Shown here: positions 17,072 through 28,002 of the stretch, one piece after another
Layout of the letters: every line of letters begins with the position of its first letter
Numbering within the stretch: position 1 is the stretch's first letter
From: Metridium senile
Lineage: Eukaryota > Cnidaria > Anthozoa > Actiniaria > Metridiidae
Reading direction: 5' to 3'
DNA length: 64,000 bases
Assembly (NCBI GenBank): GCA_949775045.1
Contig: OX459097.1
Location: forward strand, 4,975,185-5,039,184
The notes under the pieces: model-generated
What the model saw: only the letters and a program-made list of their open reading frames with translations
Told to the model about the DNA's origin: nothing
Database searches by the model: none
Made by a program: the position numbers and the translations under genes

Positions 17072-17943
17072 GGGTTAGGGGGGACGGAAGTGAAATTGAA
17101 CGCTTGAAGATATGTGTTTATTGGCGTAAACTTGACAGCTCGGTCATTAAGTCAGTATCGTAACTAATCTTTTCGCGCAGTCTTTATGTGATAGCCCGCG
17201 AAATAAAAGTTTTTGTAACTATAACTGGCTTCGGTATTCGTTCATAAGAATCTTCTGCGGGAAGCTACATTGTTTCAGATTCGTTTGGCCTGTGATGGAA
17301 TTGTAAGTATTGAAGACTGTCTTATTTGTTGTTATCTTGCTATATTTATTGATATCACTTTATCTTCTTTACACAGTTGTTTTACGGACGAGCAACAACA
17401 ATAAACGGTCGAGTGATTGTATAGAATTGACCTTTCTTGTCATATCGCTGACTTCCTGTTCTGATATATACAGCTTCACATCTAAGTTTGTGAAAATCTT
17501 AGCAGTGAGAATCATTGGATATCCATCACAGCTTTCTTAAACAGTTAATTAGTTCTACGAATGCCTCAGTTTTCTTTACTATAGAAGATCCGTTCCTCGG
17601 GGATAGCGATGCTACATCTAGCCAAGCGAGCGGTTGATCTTTGGTTATTGCTTCGCATACGTTTTGGTAGACATAGCATCGCTGATCCTTAGACCTAGCC
17701 CGTACTCTTGTACAATCAGGGAATATTTTCTTTATCAGACGGCCTAGGTCATCAGCTGTCAGAAGCTCATGGTTTTCCTTCTCGAGTGAGAGCTGTTCTT
17801 GATATCTTTCATACAAGTTGATAGTTGGCGTTACTTTACCAGCAACTATTGTATAATTCTTGAAAAGCCTAGAAAAGCATTGAAATGGCCGACGAGAACT
17901 TCCGGTCGCAGGATTCATTTCCGCTTCCGTCCCCCCTAACCCT
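17072..17943. mobile_element. Inner element or arm pair with GGGTTAGGGGGGACGGAAG termini
   Basis: An inverted pair of about 25 bp at 17,072-17,097 and 17,915-17,943 encloses about 870 bp including the RFX-like ORF. It may be an independent insertion or the innermost, diverged part of the outer element's long inverted repeats. Confidence 0.5.
17526..17918 (-). CDS. Short ORF with RFX-like DNA-binding helix pattern, transposon-borne
   Basis: About 130 codons inside the innermost inverted repeats. The stretch DDLGRLIKKIFPDCTRVRAR, then QRCYVYQNV, resembles the winged-helix RFX domain pattern (LGKLIRxxFP...RxLGxRGxSxYhYY), though the central Gly-rich part differs. It could be a DNA-binding protein or the DNA-binding part of a transposase; the rest of any protein is missing. 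Similarity is from memory, so family assignment is tentative. Confidence 0.35.
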   Translation of the reverse strand: MNPATGSSRRPFQCFSRLFKNYTIVAGKVTPTINLYERYQEQLSLEKENHELLTADDLGRLIKKIFPDCTRVRARSKDQRCYVYQNVCEAITKDQPLAWLDVASLSPRNGSSIVKKTEAFVELINCLRKL

Positions 17944-18138
17944 GTACGCACATACAACGATTAATCTGTGGAGCTGCGTCCCTTGTCTCTTTTAGTGTAG
18001 ACTTGAACGGGCGACAGTTGATAGCTATTTCAAATTTGAAGTTCAGCCAATCCGGTAAGCCGAAACCCGAGACGCTAATAACGTACCCCGCCGGGTAAGA
18101 AATGACCGTGGATATAGGATACCGGTGTTTACCAGTTA

Positions 18139-19349
18139 GGTCAAACAATCGCGTGACACGGCATTAAACGTTGATCGATTTTATTTAAATTTATCAATTT
18201 TTTTAATCGGAAATCAACAATGCCTGTGGGCTCCCTGTGCCTGAAATAACCGCTGTTTCATCAGACATTATGATATAAAACACCGCATTTTAGATATTTT
18301 CTGATATGTGTCTGGCTTTTTTAGCTAAAAATTTAAGGGGTAAAAAACTTGGGGGGAGGGGAGGGGGCCTGAGGAACATTAAACTATTAAAAAAGAAGCG
18401 ACTTTAAGCTTGATGAAAATTTTCTTAAAATCGAAGCACTTTTTTTATTAAACGAATTAAGCTCAATCAAAAATCACATACATACGGTTGTCCTGAAAAA
18501 AAAAAACAAGCCAAAGATAGCAGATCACATTCAAGAAAGTTCAGCAAACAAAAAAAAAGCCGGATAAAGCAAGTTAAAAAAAAAATACACTTTTTGTGGA
18601 CCTTAAATTTGGTCGATTCAAAGAGGAATTTATTTATGTTCTTTTCACAACCTCATGCATAAACGGAAAACTTGAATTAAAATACAAACAAAGTTCAAAA
18701 TTGGTTGAATACCTTTTCTTTATTTAGCAATATTGACTATTTCAGGCTTATTAAACCAGCTATTGTAAAGTTTTGCTTCAAAGTCGTACGAGTTTTTCAA
18801 CAAAACTAAATGATGTTTTACACAAACTTTTTGATAATAGAATACCTTGTTTTTACATCTTTGTCTTATTTCAAAGCGACCCTTGAGGTTTTTAATTCCA
18901 TATCAAAAGAACTTTCAGGTCGTTTTTGTTTTGTTTAGATTTAAAGATTTGCCGTCGGTGCATGATGACTTTTGAATAAATCTTACTTTAAAAAGGGTTA
19001 TTTTACAAAGAAAATATTTTCGAGTTTCCTTTTTTTTTTAATACATATTTACCATCCTAAATACAATTCTAGTTGAAGTAACATTTTTGTTAATTTAAAG
19101 CTAATAATATTGCATGATTTTTCGATCCTTATTTATAAATAAAAATGGGTTGCAAATACTAGGCACCAACCTTAAGATTGGGCATGGCTCGTGCATGCAT
19201 ACATAATATTTACACACATATTTATGTTGTTAGAAAAAAAATAAACTGGGAGCTTTGCTATTAGGTAGTACCTAAAATGTATATTAGTTATTACATTTAC
19301 GGTAGGTAGTAAATTTACGGTTTGTATTACATTTACAAGTGACACTGTT
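18139..19349. other. Non-coding stretch 3' of the first receptor gene
   Basis: AT-rich, no convincing ORF. Positions about 18,468-18,580 (TTGTCCTG, A-run, AACAAGC, TTCAGCAAACA) are repeated at 20,560-20,665 on the other side of the receptor gene. The part at 18,950-19,345 is matched by 32,640-33,008 before another receptor copy, so it belongs to the duplicated cassette. Confidence 0.6.
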
Positions 19350-20294
19350 TTAGTTTCCCTCCATTAGAGAGTGTCCACAAATAAGACGACGCACAGCATT
19401 TCTGATTTCGCTTATCCTCCAGCAATATATAACAGGATTAACGACTCCGTTGAACATAATAAACGTTTCGGCAAAACCAAAGAGCAACTGTATTTCTAGA
19501 TTCCTTTCGAAAGTAATCAAGCTCACAATCACAGGAAGTACTAAAAAAACATAGCTTAATACAAAGGCACCAATAACATAATACATTGTGTTGACCGATT
19601 TCTTGTATCTTGGCATGTTGATGTTCTCCTGGGCAGACTGCTCTTGGGCGTGGATTTGAGCCTGATGTCGACGAATCGCTCGAGAGATATTGAATATAAA
19701 ATAAAAGTTTAACCCAAGAACTACAATCAGGTATGCACTCCCTAAGATGTACTGTTTCTTGAAAGGGACAATCAAACGTAAAACAATAATACCACCTCCG
19801 CCAAACACCCATATAAGACCAAGAAGGATGATATAACGTCTCACTGTTGCGTATTCCTGGTATCGCAGATGAAGATACACAGCTAGAAATCGATCTAAAG
19901 TTATAGCTGTTAAATTAGAGAAAGAAATAATCGCAAGCGACCAAAATGATGAATGATACATCTTAGTTACTAAGCAATAATCTCTCACATTATGATCCAA
20001 ATCGAAGTATTGCATAACAGCAAATACAGGTTGCTCAAAGACCGCTACACCAAAGTCTGAAATGGCTAGTCCAAGGATTAAGATATTGGAAGGAGTATGC
20101 AGCGAAGCTGTCCTGCATATTGTGAATATTACTAAGATGTTGGAAATGGACGCAGTTACACTTAAAACTGTGTTGACCGCAATCAGTGTATAAATGCAGT
20201 TGATGTAGACTGTGTTGTATTCATAATAGAGGAAAGGGATGGGATATGGACGACACAAGTCAAACTGCTCTTTTCCATCCGTAAGGTTTGCCAT
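19350..20294 (-). CDS. Class A GPCR, family copy 1 (intact)
   Basis: 314 aa when started at the MAN codon shared by all copies; an in-frame ATG 11 codons upstream is possible. Seven hydrophobic segments lie at about 33-58, 70-94, 106-128, 152-174, 182-204, 236-260 and 268-291. An N-terminal NLT sequon fits glycosylation. TM2 LAISD (Asp80), TM3 end DRF (134-136), TM4 Trp162 and TM7 NPVIY (286-290) mark a rhodopsin-like receptor; Cys306 could be palmitoylated. The second extracellular loop is very short and lacks the usual Cys, and TM6 lacks CWxP. It resembles cnidarian receptors labelled adenosine- or melanocortin-like; the ligand is unknown. Single exon. Confidence 0.9.
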   Translation of the reverse strand: MANLTDGKEQFDLCRPYPIPFLYYEYNTVYINCIYTLIAVNTVLSVTASISNILVIFTICRTASLHTPSNILILGLAISDFGVAVFEQPVFAVMQYFDLDHNVRDYCLVTKMYHSSFWSLAIISFSNLTAITLDRFLAVYLHLRYQEYATVRRYIILLGLIWVFGGGGIIVLRLIVPFKKQYILGSAYLIVVLGLNFYFIFNISRAIRRHQAQIHAQEQSAQENINMPRYKKSVNTMYYVIGAFVLSYVFLVLPVIVSLITFERNLEIQLLFGFAETFIMFNGVVNPVIYCWRISEIRNAVRRLICGHSLMEGN

Positions 20295-21976
20295 GACAAA
20301 ACCAAATACCCAAATGAACATTTTCAAGATAACTTAAAATTACATACAGTCTCAAGTCTACAACACACCTGCAGCGCTATATTTTGATGAAAATTTTAAT
20401 TCAAGAGAAAGACTGTACTCAATTATCCATTAATCAATCTATAAGTTGTGACAGTGTATTTGTACAGCTGCATTGATGAGGACAACCATTGGTTAACAAG
20501 TAGCCTTGGGATTCAAAGAAGCCTAACAACATCAACAGGGATAGCAAATGACTATCCAAAAAATCACATACTTACTGTTGTCCTGAAAAAAAAAAAAATT
20601 AAAACAAGCGGAAATAGCGGATTCACATTAAGGAAAAGTTCAGCAAAAAAAAACGCCGATTCAAGTTATTGCAAGTTCAAGTTATTGCAAGTTCAAGGTA
20701 TTTCGCAATTACATTTTACTGATAATTTTGAAAAAAAACTCTATCCTTACTCTATCCCCCTCAGTTCCTTCTTCTCTTTGCATCAAGAAAAAAGCCTACT
20801 TAAGCTTATTTTTTTCGATAAATAATAAAAAAAGTTAGTCGAAGTCGCTGTCAACTGATGAAGGAATTAATTTGTCTGTGTCGTACTTTACCGGAAGAAG
20901 ATGAAAGTTGAAAGCACTAGGATCTCTGACAGGACTTTGAATCAAGCAAATCGACCTTTTTCAAGATTGTTTAACTATTTGTATGCAAAAAAAAGAAAGA
21001 CAAGAACTCTTCCTTACTTCAAAAACGTTGTAAACTTTAAAGAAAAACTTCTCGTGAGTTTATAGCATTTGACTGAAAAGCAACGACATCAGATCTCATC
21101 AAAAGATAGCTCAATTCACCGCCGTGTTGTTTACAAGGAAATATAAAAACTACAGGTATGTTTTTCAACTATTATTGAGGTATTTGAACGAGCTTTATAT
21201 TCCTTAGAAAATTTAAAAAAACTTTGTGTATTCTCACAACCTTTTGTGTATTCTCCTGTATTTTCTCGTGAGTTTTTTGCAATATTGATTTGATTTTCTC
21301 AAATTTTGCTTGCAAAAGTGTTTGCAAAAACAACCAATGCTCGCCACGTAACTTTTAATTTTCTCTCAGTCCGTTATCGCATTCTGTCAGTGTTTTGGTC
21401 AATTCAGAATTCTAGATCTCCTACTATTTTGTTCGATAAATTACCATAATTAATTAACAATTACCTACTAAAGAAGATTTTTCAATTTTTTCAAAAATTA
21501 ATATCACTGGGAAGAAATGTTACCAACAGGATACCGTGGACCGGGCAGATCGTGAAAAACTGGACCGCACGCTAGCCAATCACAACGTGCGAATTACTAG
21601 GATACCGGACCGGAAAAAATAATATGTGATATTTTAATTAAAAGCCTTAAATTCAAGACCTCGGGCACAGTTTTTCCCTATCCGCACCTCCCGGCCGGTA
21701 AATAACTTATATATATTTTAATTAAAAGTTTTTTTCTATATAATTTAAAAGTATATACAGCCTCTGACAGTTTACCACACACATGCAGTAAAGTGATGTT
21801 AATTAAAAGTTTCAAGATAATTTAAAAGTGTATTCAGCCTCAAGTTCAACTGCAAACATGCAGTTGATATGTGATATTTTAATTAAACGTTTTCTAAAAG
21901 TATATACAGCGTCTGAATGTCTACCACACACATGCAGTAATATGTGATGTTTTAATTACAAGCTTTCCAGATAATT
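20295..21976. other. Upstream region of receptor copy 1, with repeats
   Basis: About 20,425-20,560 is the conserved upstream block shared by the receptor cassettes (TCTATAAGTTGTGACAG ... GAGGACAACCATTGGTTAAC). About 20,560-20,665 repeats a sequence found at 18,468. About 21,600-21,976 holds degraded units of the ~80-bp satellite (GTATATACAGCCTC, CACACACATGCAG, TTTTAATTAAAAG). A 91-bp GC-rich patch at 21,530-21,620 may be a MITE relic. No coding sequence recognised. Confidence 0.6.
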
Positions 21977-22800
21977 TAAAGCCCCTCTTGCATCCAAGAT
22001 GCATTGCGCGCTTCGATGATTTTCTCACATACGGAAAATACCAATTTTTGTGTAGAATAGCAAAATCTTATAGAATCCGTTTCCATCGTTAGTTAAAAGA
22101 GTTAATTTTCATAATTTGTTTTTATAATCGTATAATTTAATATCTAATTAAGCTTTCTGGGATAATATTTTAGTCGTTCCGACCTTTTTTATACATATTG
22201 TTGATCTAAATGCCGACCCGACGTCGTTGAAGGCCTCGTCTTCCAGGGCGACCGGCCAAGTCTAAGTATCAGAAGCTCTGTGTTCGACCTATTCAGGGAG
22301 AGAAAAATCGCACTTGGCTTCGAAAGAACCACCGATAGCGTATTTGTTGAAGTCCTACTGCATCGTGTCAACGTTGATACAAGGAATGAAGACTGAACTG
22401 CTGTTATAATCCGAAATGTGTTTGTCATAGTGAAATGGACTTTTAAACAACACTCGGCAAAGCTATCAAAATTAAACAGTATATTCTTGAATGTATTAAT
22501 GTTTATGTAAACATTTTTTGAACCGTATGCATTCACGTCGTCATCCTGACCTTCTATAGTAATATCCATGGACGTTAACGTTTCGGATTCCATGCATAAT
22601 ATCATTTTTTAGTACACGAAACCACAAACACTTCAAAGTCTTCCAGCTTGACAGCCTGAATCGAACAACGTGAAAAACCCGTCAGAAGCCCGTATTGCGG
22701 GATCGGTTTTCTAACCAATTAGAAAGCGACTTTTAACAATAGATATTTTCAAAACATAAATAAACGGCTGCAATGCACCTTGGATGCAAGAGGGCCTTTA
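21977..22800. mobile_element. TIR element, long member of a MITE family
   Basis: Termini of about 29 bp (AAGCCCCTCTTGCATCCAAG on the left, its complement on the right) flanked by TTTAA-like sequence. It interrupts the ~80-bp satellite between receptor copies 1 and 2. Its left ~180 bp match, in inverted order, the short element at 31,023-31,282, so the 22,170-22,740 part is extra sequence. No credible transposase frame. Confidence 0.7.
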
Positions 22801-22929
22801 AAAGTATATACAGCCTCTGAAAGTTGAACACACACATGTAGTGTAATTATTGTAGGAGAATTTTCCGGCTGTCTTTGTTTCATTCCTTATTTTCAATCTT
22901 TAATTGGATTTTGTTCTTAGTTAGTTAGT

Positions 22930-24048
22930 TAGTATCCACAAATAAGACGACGCAGAGCATTTCTGATCTCGCTTATCCTCCAGGAATAAATAATAGGATT
23001 AACACATAATAAACGTCTCGGCAAAGGAATGGTGCACCATTATTGCTAGATTCCTTTCGATAGAAATCGAGCTCAAAATCAAAGCAATTGCTAAAAGAAC
23101 ATAGCTTAATACAAAGGAGCCAATAACATAATACATGGTGTTCACCGATTTCTTGTATCTTGGCATGTTAAAGTTCGGCTGGACAGACTGCTCTTAGGCA
23201 TTGATTTGAGCCTTATGTCGACGAATCGCTCGAGAGATATTGAATATAAAATAACAGTTTAACCCAAGCATCACAATCATAAATACACTCCCCAAGATGA
23301 GCGGTTGCTTGACAGTGTCAATCAAATGTAAAAAAATATTACCACCTCCGCAAAACAATCATATAAGACAAAGAAGGCCCAGGGATGCTCGGCGTATCTC
23401 TTAGGGGTAAAAATCAGCGATTTGGTATCTTTAAGGGTGTCCAATGCGAATTTTTGAAAATTAGCATTTCTGGTATCTCTTAGGGGGTAAAATTCATCTT
23501 TAGGTATCTTTTAGGGGTATTTTTGACATTTCCAACGAGTATCCCCGGTACTTTTTCCCCGGATTCCCCCCACCGGGCAAGAAGGATGACATAACGTCTC
23601 ACTGTTACTTATTCGCAGATGGAGATACACGGCTAGAAATCGGTCTAACGTTATAGCTGTTAAAGTATAAAAAGAAATATTGGCAAGAAACCAAAATGAA
23701 GAATAATACATCTTAGCAGCCAAGCAATAAACCTTCACATTATGATCCAAAATCAACGTATTTCATAACAGCAAATACAGGTTGCACAAAGACCGCTACA
23801 CTAAAGTCTGAAATGGCTAGTCCAAGTATTAAGATATTGGAAGGAGTCTGTAGAGGAGCTGTCCTGCATATTGTCAATATTACTAAGATGTTGGAAATGG
23901 ATACAGTTACACTTATAACTGTATTGACCGCAATCAGTGTATAAATGCAGTTGATGTAGACTGTGTTGTATTCAAAATGAAGGAAAGGGATATCCCGATA
24001 TGGACGACTTAAGACTAACTGCTCTTTTCCGTCCGTAGCGTTTGCCAT
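22930..24048 (-). pseudogene. GPCR family copy 2, disrupted
   Basis: The frame starts normally at the MAN codon (24,048) but is broken by a 1-bp insertion in the run near 23,751, an inserted MITE at 23,373-23,573, substitutions and indels in the middle, and loss of 11 bp near 22,998 (the GACTCCATTGC conserved in other copies). The last codons after CICGY-type positions are replaced by a GTTAGTTAG repeat. Recognisable remains include TM1-TM3 (SNILVILTICRTAPLQTPS, SDFSVAVFVQPVFAVMKYV) and the DRF end of TM3. Confidence 0.88.
23373..23573. mobile_element. hAT-type MITE inserted in receptor pseudogene
   Basis: About 200 bp beginning CCCAGGGATGCTCGG and ending CCCCCCACCGGG, rich in repeated TATCTYTTAGGGGTA motifs. 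It is flanked by 8-bp near-identical direct repeats (AAAGAAGG / CAAGAAGG). Uninterrupted receptor copies carry a single CAAGAAGG at this site, so it is an insertion with 8-bp target duplication, as for hAT transposons. Confidence 0.8.
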
Positions 24049-25531
24049 GAAAAACTGAATCAAATGCTCAAATGAACTTTTCCAGAGAATTTAAAGGCAT
24101 ATACAGCCAAAACGTTTACTAGACACATGCAGTTAATATGTTATGTTTTAATTAAACATTTTCAAGAAAATTTAAAACTATACTGCCTCAAGTCTAACAC
24201 ACCATGCAGTTATGTGCTGTTTTAATTAAAATTTCCCAAGAGAATTTAAAAGGATATATAGCCTCTGAAAGTCAACCACACACATGCAGTAATGTGATGT
24301 TTTAATTAAAAACTTTCCATTAAGTTTAACTTAAAGTATATACAGCCTCAAGTCTAACACACCATGCAGTAATGTGATGTTTTGATTCAAAGTTTTCAAG
24401 AGAAAGTCCATATTTTCTCTTCAAATCATTAAATAAACTGCTTTTAAATTACAATAGAAGCATTGAGACTCTTAGACTAATATAAAATAATAATAATAAC
24501 AATTTCCTTATTTCCTCTACGCAAATAGTATATTTTTATGTTATTTATTGATATAAATGTACGTATGCATGTATGTATTGGCCCATGGTGAATCAGCCAA
24601 TAATTCAGCGACTGCTGCAAGAGAACTACAAATCTATCTATGTGTTATTATTTGAAACACTGTTCTATTTTCCACTAATCAATCTGTAAGTTGTAATAAG
24701 ACAGCGTATTTGGACAGGCTCTTTCAGATGAGGACAGCCATTGGTAAACACGTAGCCTTCGGATTCAAGGAAGCCATTCAGGCCAGACCCCACCCTAACG
24801 ACATACATCAATAGTCCTAGGTGTAACCCTGAATGATTCTCAAAGGAATCCGACAATTAGTATGTAAAACTTAATCTCATTCCAGTCTACTTTACCCCTG
24901 CAAATGAAGACTATCAGGATAATCTCAATGTGGGGTTACTTTGACGGTTGACGGTTAAAAAATCGGTTTTGGACGGTGGACGATTACAAATTCTCCTTTT
25001 TGAGGCGGTGAAAATAAGACAATTTAATCAATATAAGAAAATTACTTTTAATAACGTTTACAAATGACACGACTAGTGCATATTTCTCGATCGTATTATA
25101 AATCATGCACAGGATATTTTTTAAAGATTGAGACCTTGCTTCATCTTTTTTAAACAAGAATTTGGAGAAACAATGATTTTACAGCGTATCTTTTTTTTTG
25201 TCATTGACGGTTTATAAATGTGTTTATTTCGTGTTTGACAGTTACATTTTTATAGACTGATACGGTTAAGTAACCCCATTGAGAAGCTCTAGCAGTGGCA
25301 GTCGAAATGTCGCGGTACAAACCAATCACATTCATGAGACAAACGAATAACAATCTACTTACTGTTAGTTTTCCACAATAATATTGATCAAATATATCGA
25401 TAGCGCCGCAAACACTAGCATCTCCTGTGTGATGATATGGCAATGTTGGAGATGATATTGTAACTGTTGTAGTGATATTTTCTATCTTAGTTTTATTACT
25501 TATTTCAATCTTCTATTAGAGTTTTTTTTTC
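24049..25531. other. Cassette DNA between receptor copies 2 and 3
   Basis: 24,060-24,410 is about four units of the ~80-bp satellite. 24,665-24,860 contains the conserved upstream block (TGTAAGTTGTAATAAGACAG ... GATGAGGACAGCCATTGG). 24,930-25,260 has TTGACGGTT-type repeats (ACGGTTGACGGTTAAAAA). 25,260-25,500 is the conserved 3' block (GAGAAGCTCTAGCAGTGGCAG). The whole arrangement repeats between copies 3 and 4 with small differences. Confidence 0.75.
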
Positions 25532-26482
25532 TTAATTTCCCTCAATAAGAGAGTGTCCACAAATAAGACGACGCATAGCATTTCTGATCTCGCTTATCCT
25601 CCAGCAATAGATAACAGGATTAACGACTCCATTGCACATAATAAACGTTTCGGCAAAGGCAAACAGCAACAGTATTTGTAGATTCCAATCGATAGAAACG
25701 GAGCTCACAATCAAAGCAATTGCTAAAAGAACATAGCTTAATACAAAGGCGCCGATAACATAATACATGGTGTTCACCGATTTCTTGTATCTTGGCATGT
25801 TAAAGTTCGGCTGCAAAGACTGCTCCTGAGCGTGAATTTGAGCTGAGTGTCGACGAATCGCTCGAGAGATATTGAATATAAAATAACAGTTCAACCCAAG
25901 CATCACAATCAGATTTACACTCCCAAAGATATAAAGATGTTTCTTGACAGGTACAAACAAACCTAAAACAATAATACCACCTACGCAAAACATCCATATA
26001 AGACCAAGAAGGATGATATAATGTCTCACTGTTACGTATTCCTGATATCGCAGATGAAGATACACAGCTAGAAATCGGTCTAAAGTTATAGCTGTTAAAG
26101 TATAAAAACAAATACACGCAAATAACCAAAATGAAGAATAATATATCTTAGCAACCAAGCAATTAACCTTCACATTATGATCCAATTCAACGTATTTCAT
26201 AACAGCAAATACAGGTTGCGCAAAGACCGCTACACCAAAGTCTGAAATGGCTAGTCCAAGTATTAAGATATTGGAAGGAGTCTGTAGAGGAGCTGTCCTG
26301 CATATTGTCAATATTACTAAGATGTTGGAAATGGACGCAGTTACACTTATAACTGTATTGACCGCAATCAGTGTATAAATGCAGTTGATGTAGACTGTGT
26401 TGTATTCAAAATGAAGGAAAGGGATATCCCGATATGGACGACACAAGTCTAACTGCTCTTTTCTGTCCGTAGCGTTTGCCAT
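25532..26482 (-). CDS. Class A GPCR, family copy 3 (intact)
   Basis: 316 aa with MANATDRKEQ start. Nearly identical to copy 4, marking a recent tandem duplication. Differences of note are Asn instead of Tyr before the Cys at the start of TM3 (VKVNCLVAK), a Cys-bearing TM3 (LFACICFYTL) and His in place of the first Arg of the VRRY segment in the second intracellular loop (TVRHYIILL), a position that can affect G-protein coupling. DRF, NPVIY and the short second extracellular loop are kept. The third intracellular loop is basic and Gln-rich (RRHSAQIHAQEQS). Confidence 0.9.
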   Translation of the reverse strand: MANATDRKEQLDLCRPYRDIPFLHFEYNTVYINCIYTLIAVNTVISVTASISNILVILTICRTAPLQTPSNILILGLAISDFGVAVFAQPVFAVMKYVELDHNVKVNCLVAKIYYSSFWLFACICFYTLTAITLDRFLAVYLHLRYQEYVTVRHYIILLGLIWMFCVGGIIVLGLFVPVKKHLYIFGSVNLIVMLGLNCYFIFNISRAIRRHSAQIHAQEQSLQPNFNMPRYKKSVNTMYYVIGAFVLSYVLLAIALIVSSVSIDWNLQILLLFAFAETFIMCNGVVNPVIYCWRISEIRNAMRRLICGHSLIEGN

Positions 26483-28002
26483 GACAAAATCAAATGCTCA
26501 AATGAACTTTTCTAGAGAATTTAAAGGCATATACAGCCAAAATGTTTACTAGACACATGCAGTTAATATGTGATGTTTAAATTAAACATTTTCAAGATAA
26601 TTTAAAAGTATATACTGCCTCAAGTCTTACACACCATGCAGTTATGTGCTGTTTTAATTAAACTTTCCCAAGAGAATTTAAAAGATCTACCACACACATG
26701 CTGTAATGTGGTGTTTTCATTAAAGGATTTCAAGATTAGTTAAAAGTATATACAGCCTCTGTAAGTCTACCACACACATGCAGTTATGTGATGTTTTAAT
26801 TAAAAGTTTCTAGAGAATTAAAAAGTATATAAGCCTCTGAAATTCTACCACACACATGAAGTAATGTGGTGTTTTGATTCAAAGTTTTCAAGAGAAAGTC
26901 CATATATTTTCTTTTCAAATCATTAAATAAACTGCTTTTAAATTACAATGGAAGCATTGAGACTCTTAGGCTAATATAAAATCATTATAATAACAATTTC
27001 CTTATTTCCTCTACGCAAATAGTATATTTTTATGTTATTTATTGATATAAATGTACGTATGCATATATGTATTGGTGAACCACCCAATAATTTAGCGACT
27101 GCTGCAAGAGAACCACAAATCTATCTATATGTTATTATTTGAAACACTGTTTTATTTTCCACTAATCAATCTGTAAGTTGTAATTAGACAGCGTATTTGG
27201 ACAGGCTCTTTCAGATGAGGACAGCCATTGGTAAACACGTAGCCTTCGGGTTCAAGGAATCCATTCAGGTCAGACCCCACCCTAACGACATCAATAGTCC
27301 TACGTGTAACCCTGAATGATTCTCAAAGGAATCCGACAAGTAGTATGTAAAACTTAATCTCATTTCAGTCTACTTTACCCCTGCAAATGAAGACTATCAG
27401 GATAATCTCAATGTGGGGTTACTTTGACGAATGACGGTTAAAAATTCGGTTTTGGACGGTTGACGATTACAAATTCTCCTTTTTGAGGCGGTGAAAATAA
27501 CACAATTTAACCAATATAAGAAAATTACTTAATAACGTTTACAAATTACAGGACTAGTACATATTTCTTGACCGTATTATAAGTTACAGGAGATTTTTTA
27601 AAGATTGAGACCCTTCATGTTTTTTATACAAGAATTTGGTGAAAACATGATTTTACAGCGTATTTTTTTATTCATTGACGGTTTATAAAATGTGTTTATT
27701 TTGTGTTTGACAGTTACATTTTTATAGACCGATACGGTTAAGTAACCCCATTGAGAAGCTCTAGCAGTGGCAGTCGAAATGTCGCGGTACAAACCAATCA
27801 CATTCATGAGACAAACAATAACAATCTACTTACTGTTAGTTTTCCACAATAATATTGATCAAATATATCGATAGTGCCGCAAACACTAGCATCTCCTGTG
27901 TGATGATATGGCACTGTTGCAGATGATATTGTAACTGTTGTAGTGATATTTTCTATCTTAGTTTTATTACTTATTTCACTCTTCTATTGCATTTTTTTTT
28001 TC
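26483..28002. other. Cassette DNA between receptor copies 3 and 4
   Basis: 26,495-26,880 contains four to five satellite units. 27,150-27,345 is the conserved upstream block and 27,420-27,700 the ACGGTT-rich part. 27,740-27,960 is the 3' block of copy 4. It is collinear with 24,049-25,531, supporting duplication of a ~2.45-kb unit. Confidence 0.75.

Larger units (their letters stand above)
16084..18135. mobile_element. 2.05-kb TIR DNA transposon with nested insertions
   Basis: Inverted repeats of about 87 bp at 16,084-16,170 and 18,049-18,135 begin CTGGTAAACACCGGTATCC and are nearly identical. Flanks are TTAA on the left and TTAG on the right, suggesting a TTAA-type target with one change. 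A further inverted pair (GAGACAAGGGACGCAGCTC) at about 16,870-16,888 and 17,971-17,990 extends the arms inward. Two other TIR elements are nested inside (16,190-16,852 and 17,072-17,943). No full transposase is visible, so it is probably non-autonomous. Confidence 0.75.

Noticed and set aside
22189..22605. 138-aa ORF in the long MITE
   Set aside because: No recognisable motif, absent from the short family member, Ser/Thr-rich chance-like composition.
24665..24856. 63-aa ORF in the conserved upstream block as a peptide gene
   Set aside because: The block is conserved between cassettes, but the reading frame is not: indels shift it in other copies. A regulatory or non-coding exon role is more likely.
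25800..26129. ~109-aa ORFs overlapping the receptor genes (also 28,271-28,600, 33,324-33,605, 39,029-39,535, 59,927-60,208)
   Set aside because: They recur only because the receptor sequence recurs; they lie in a shifted frame of the same strand and have no independent features.
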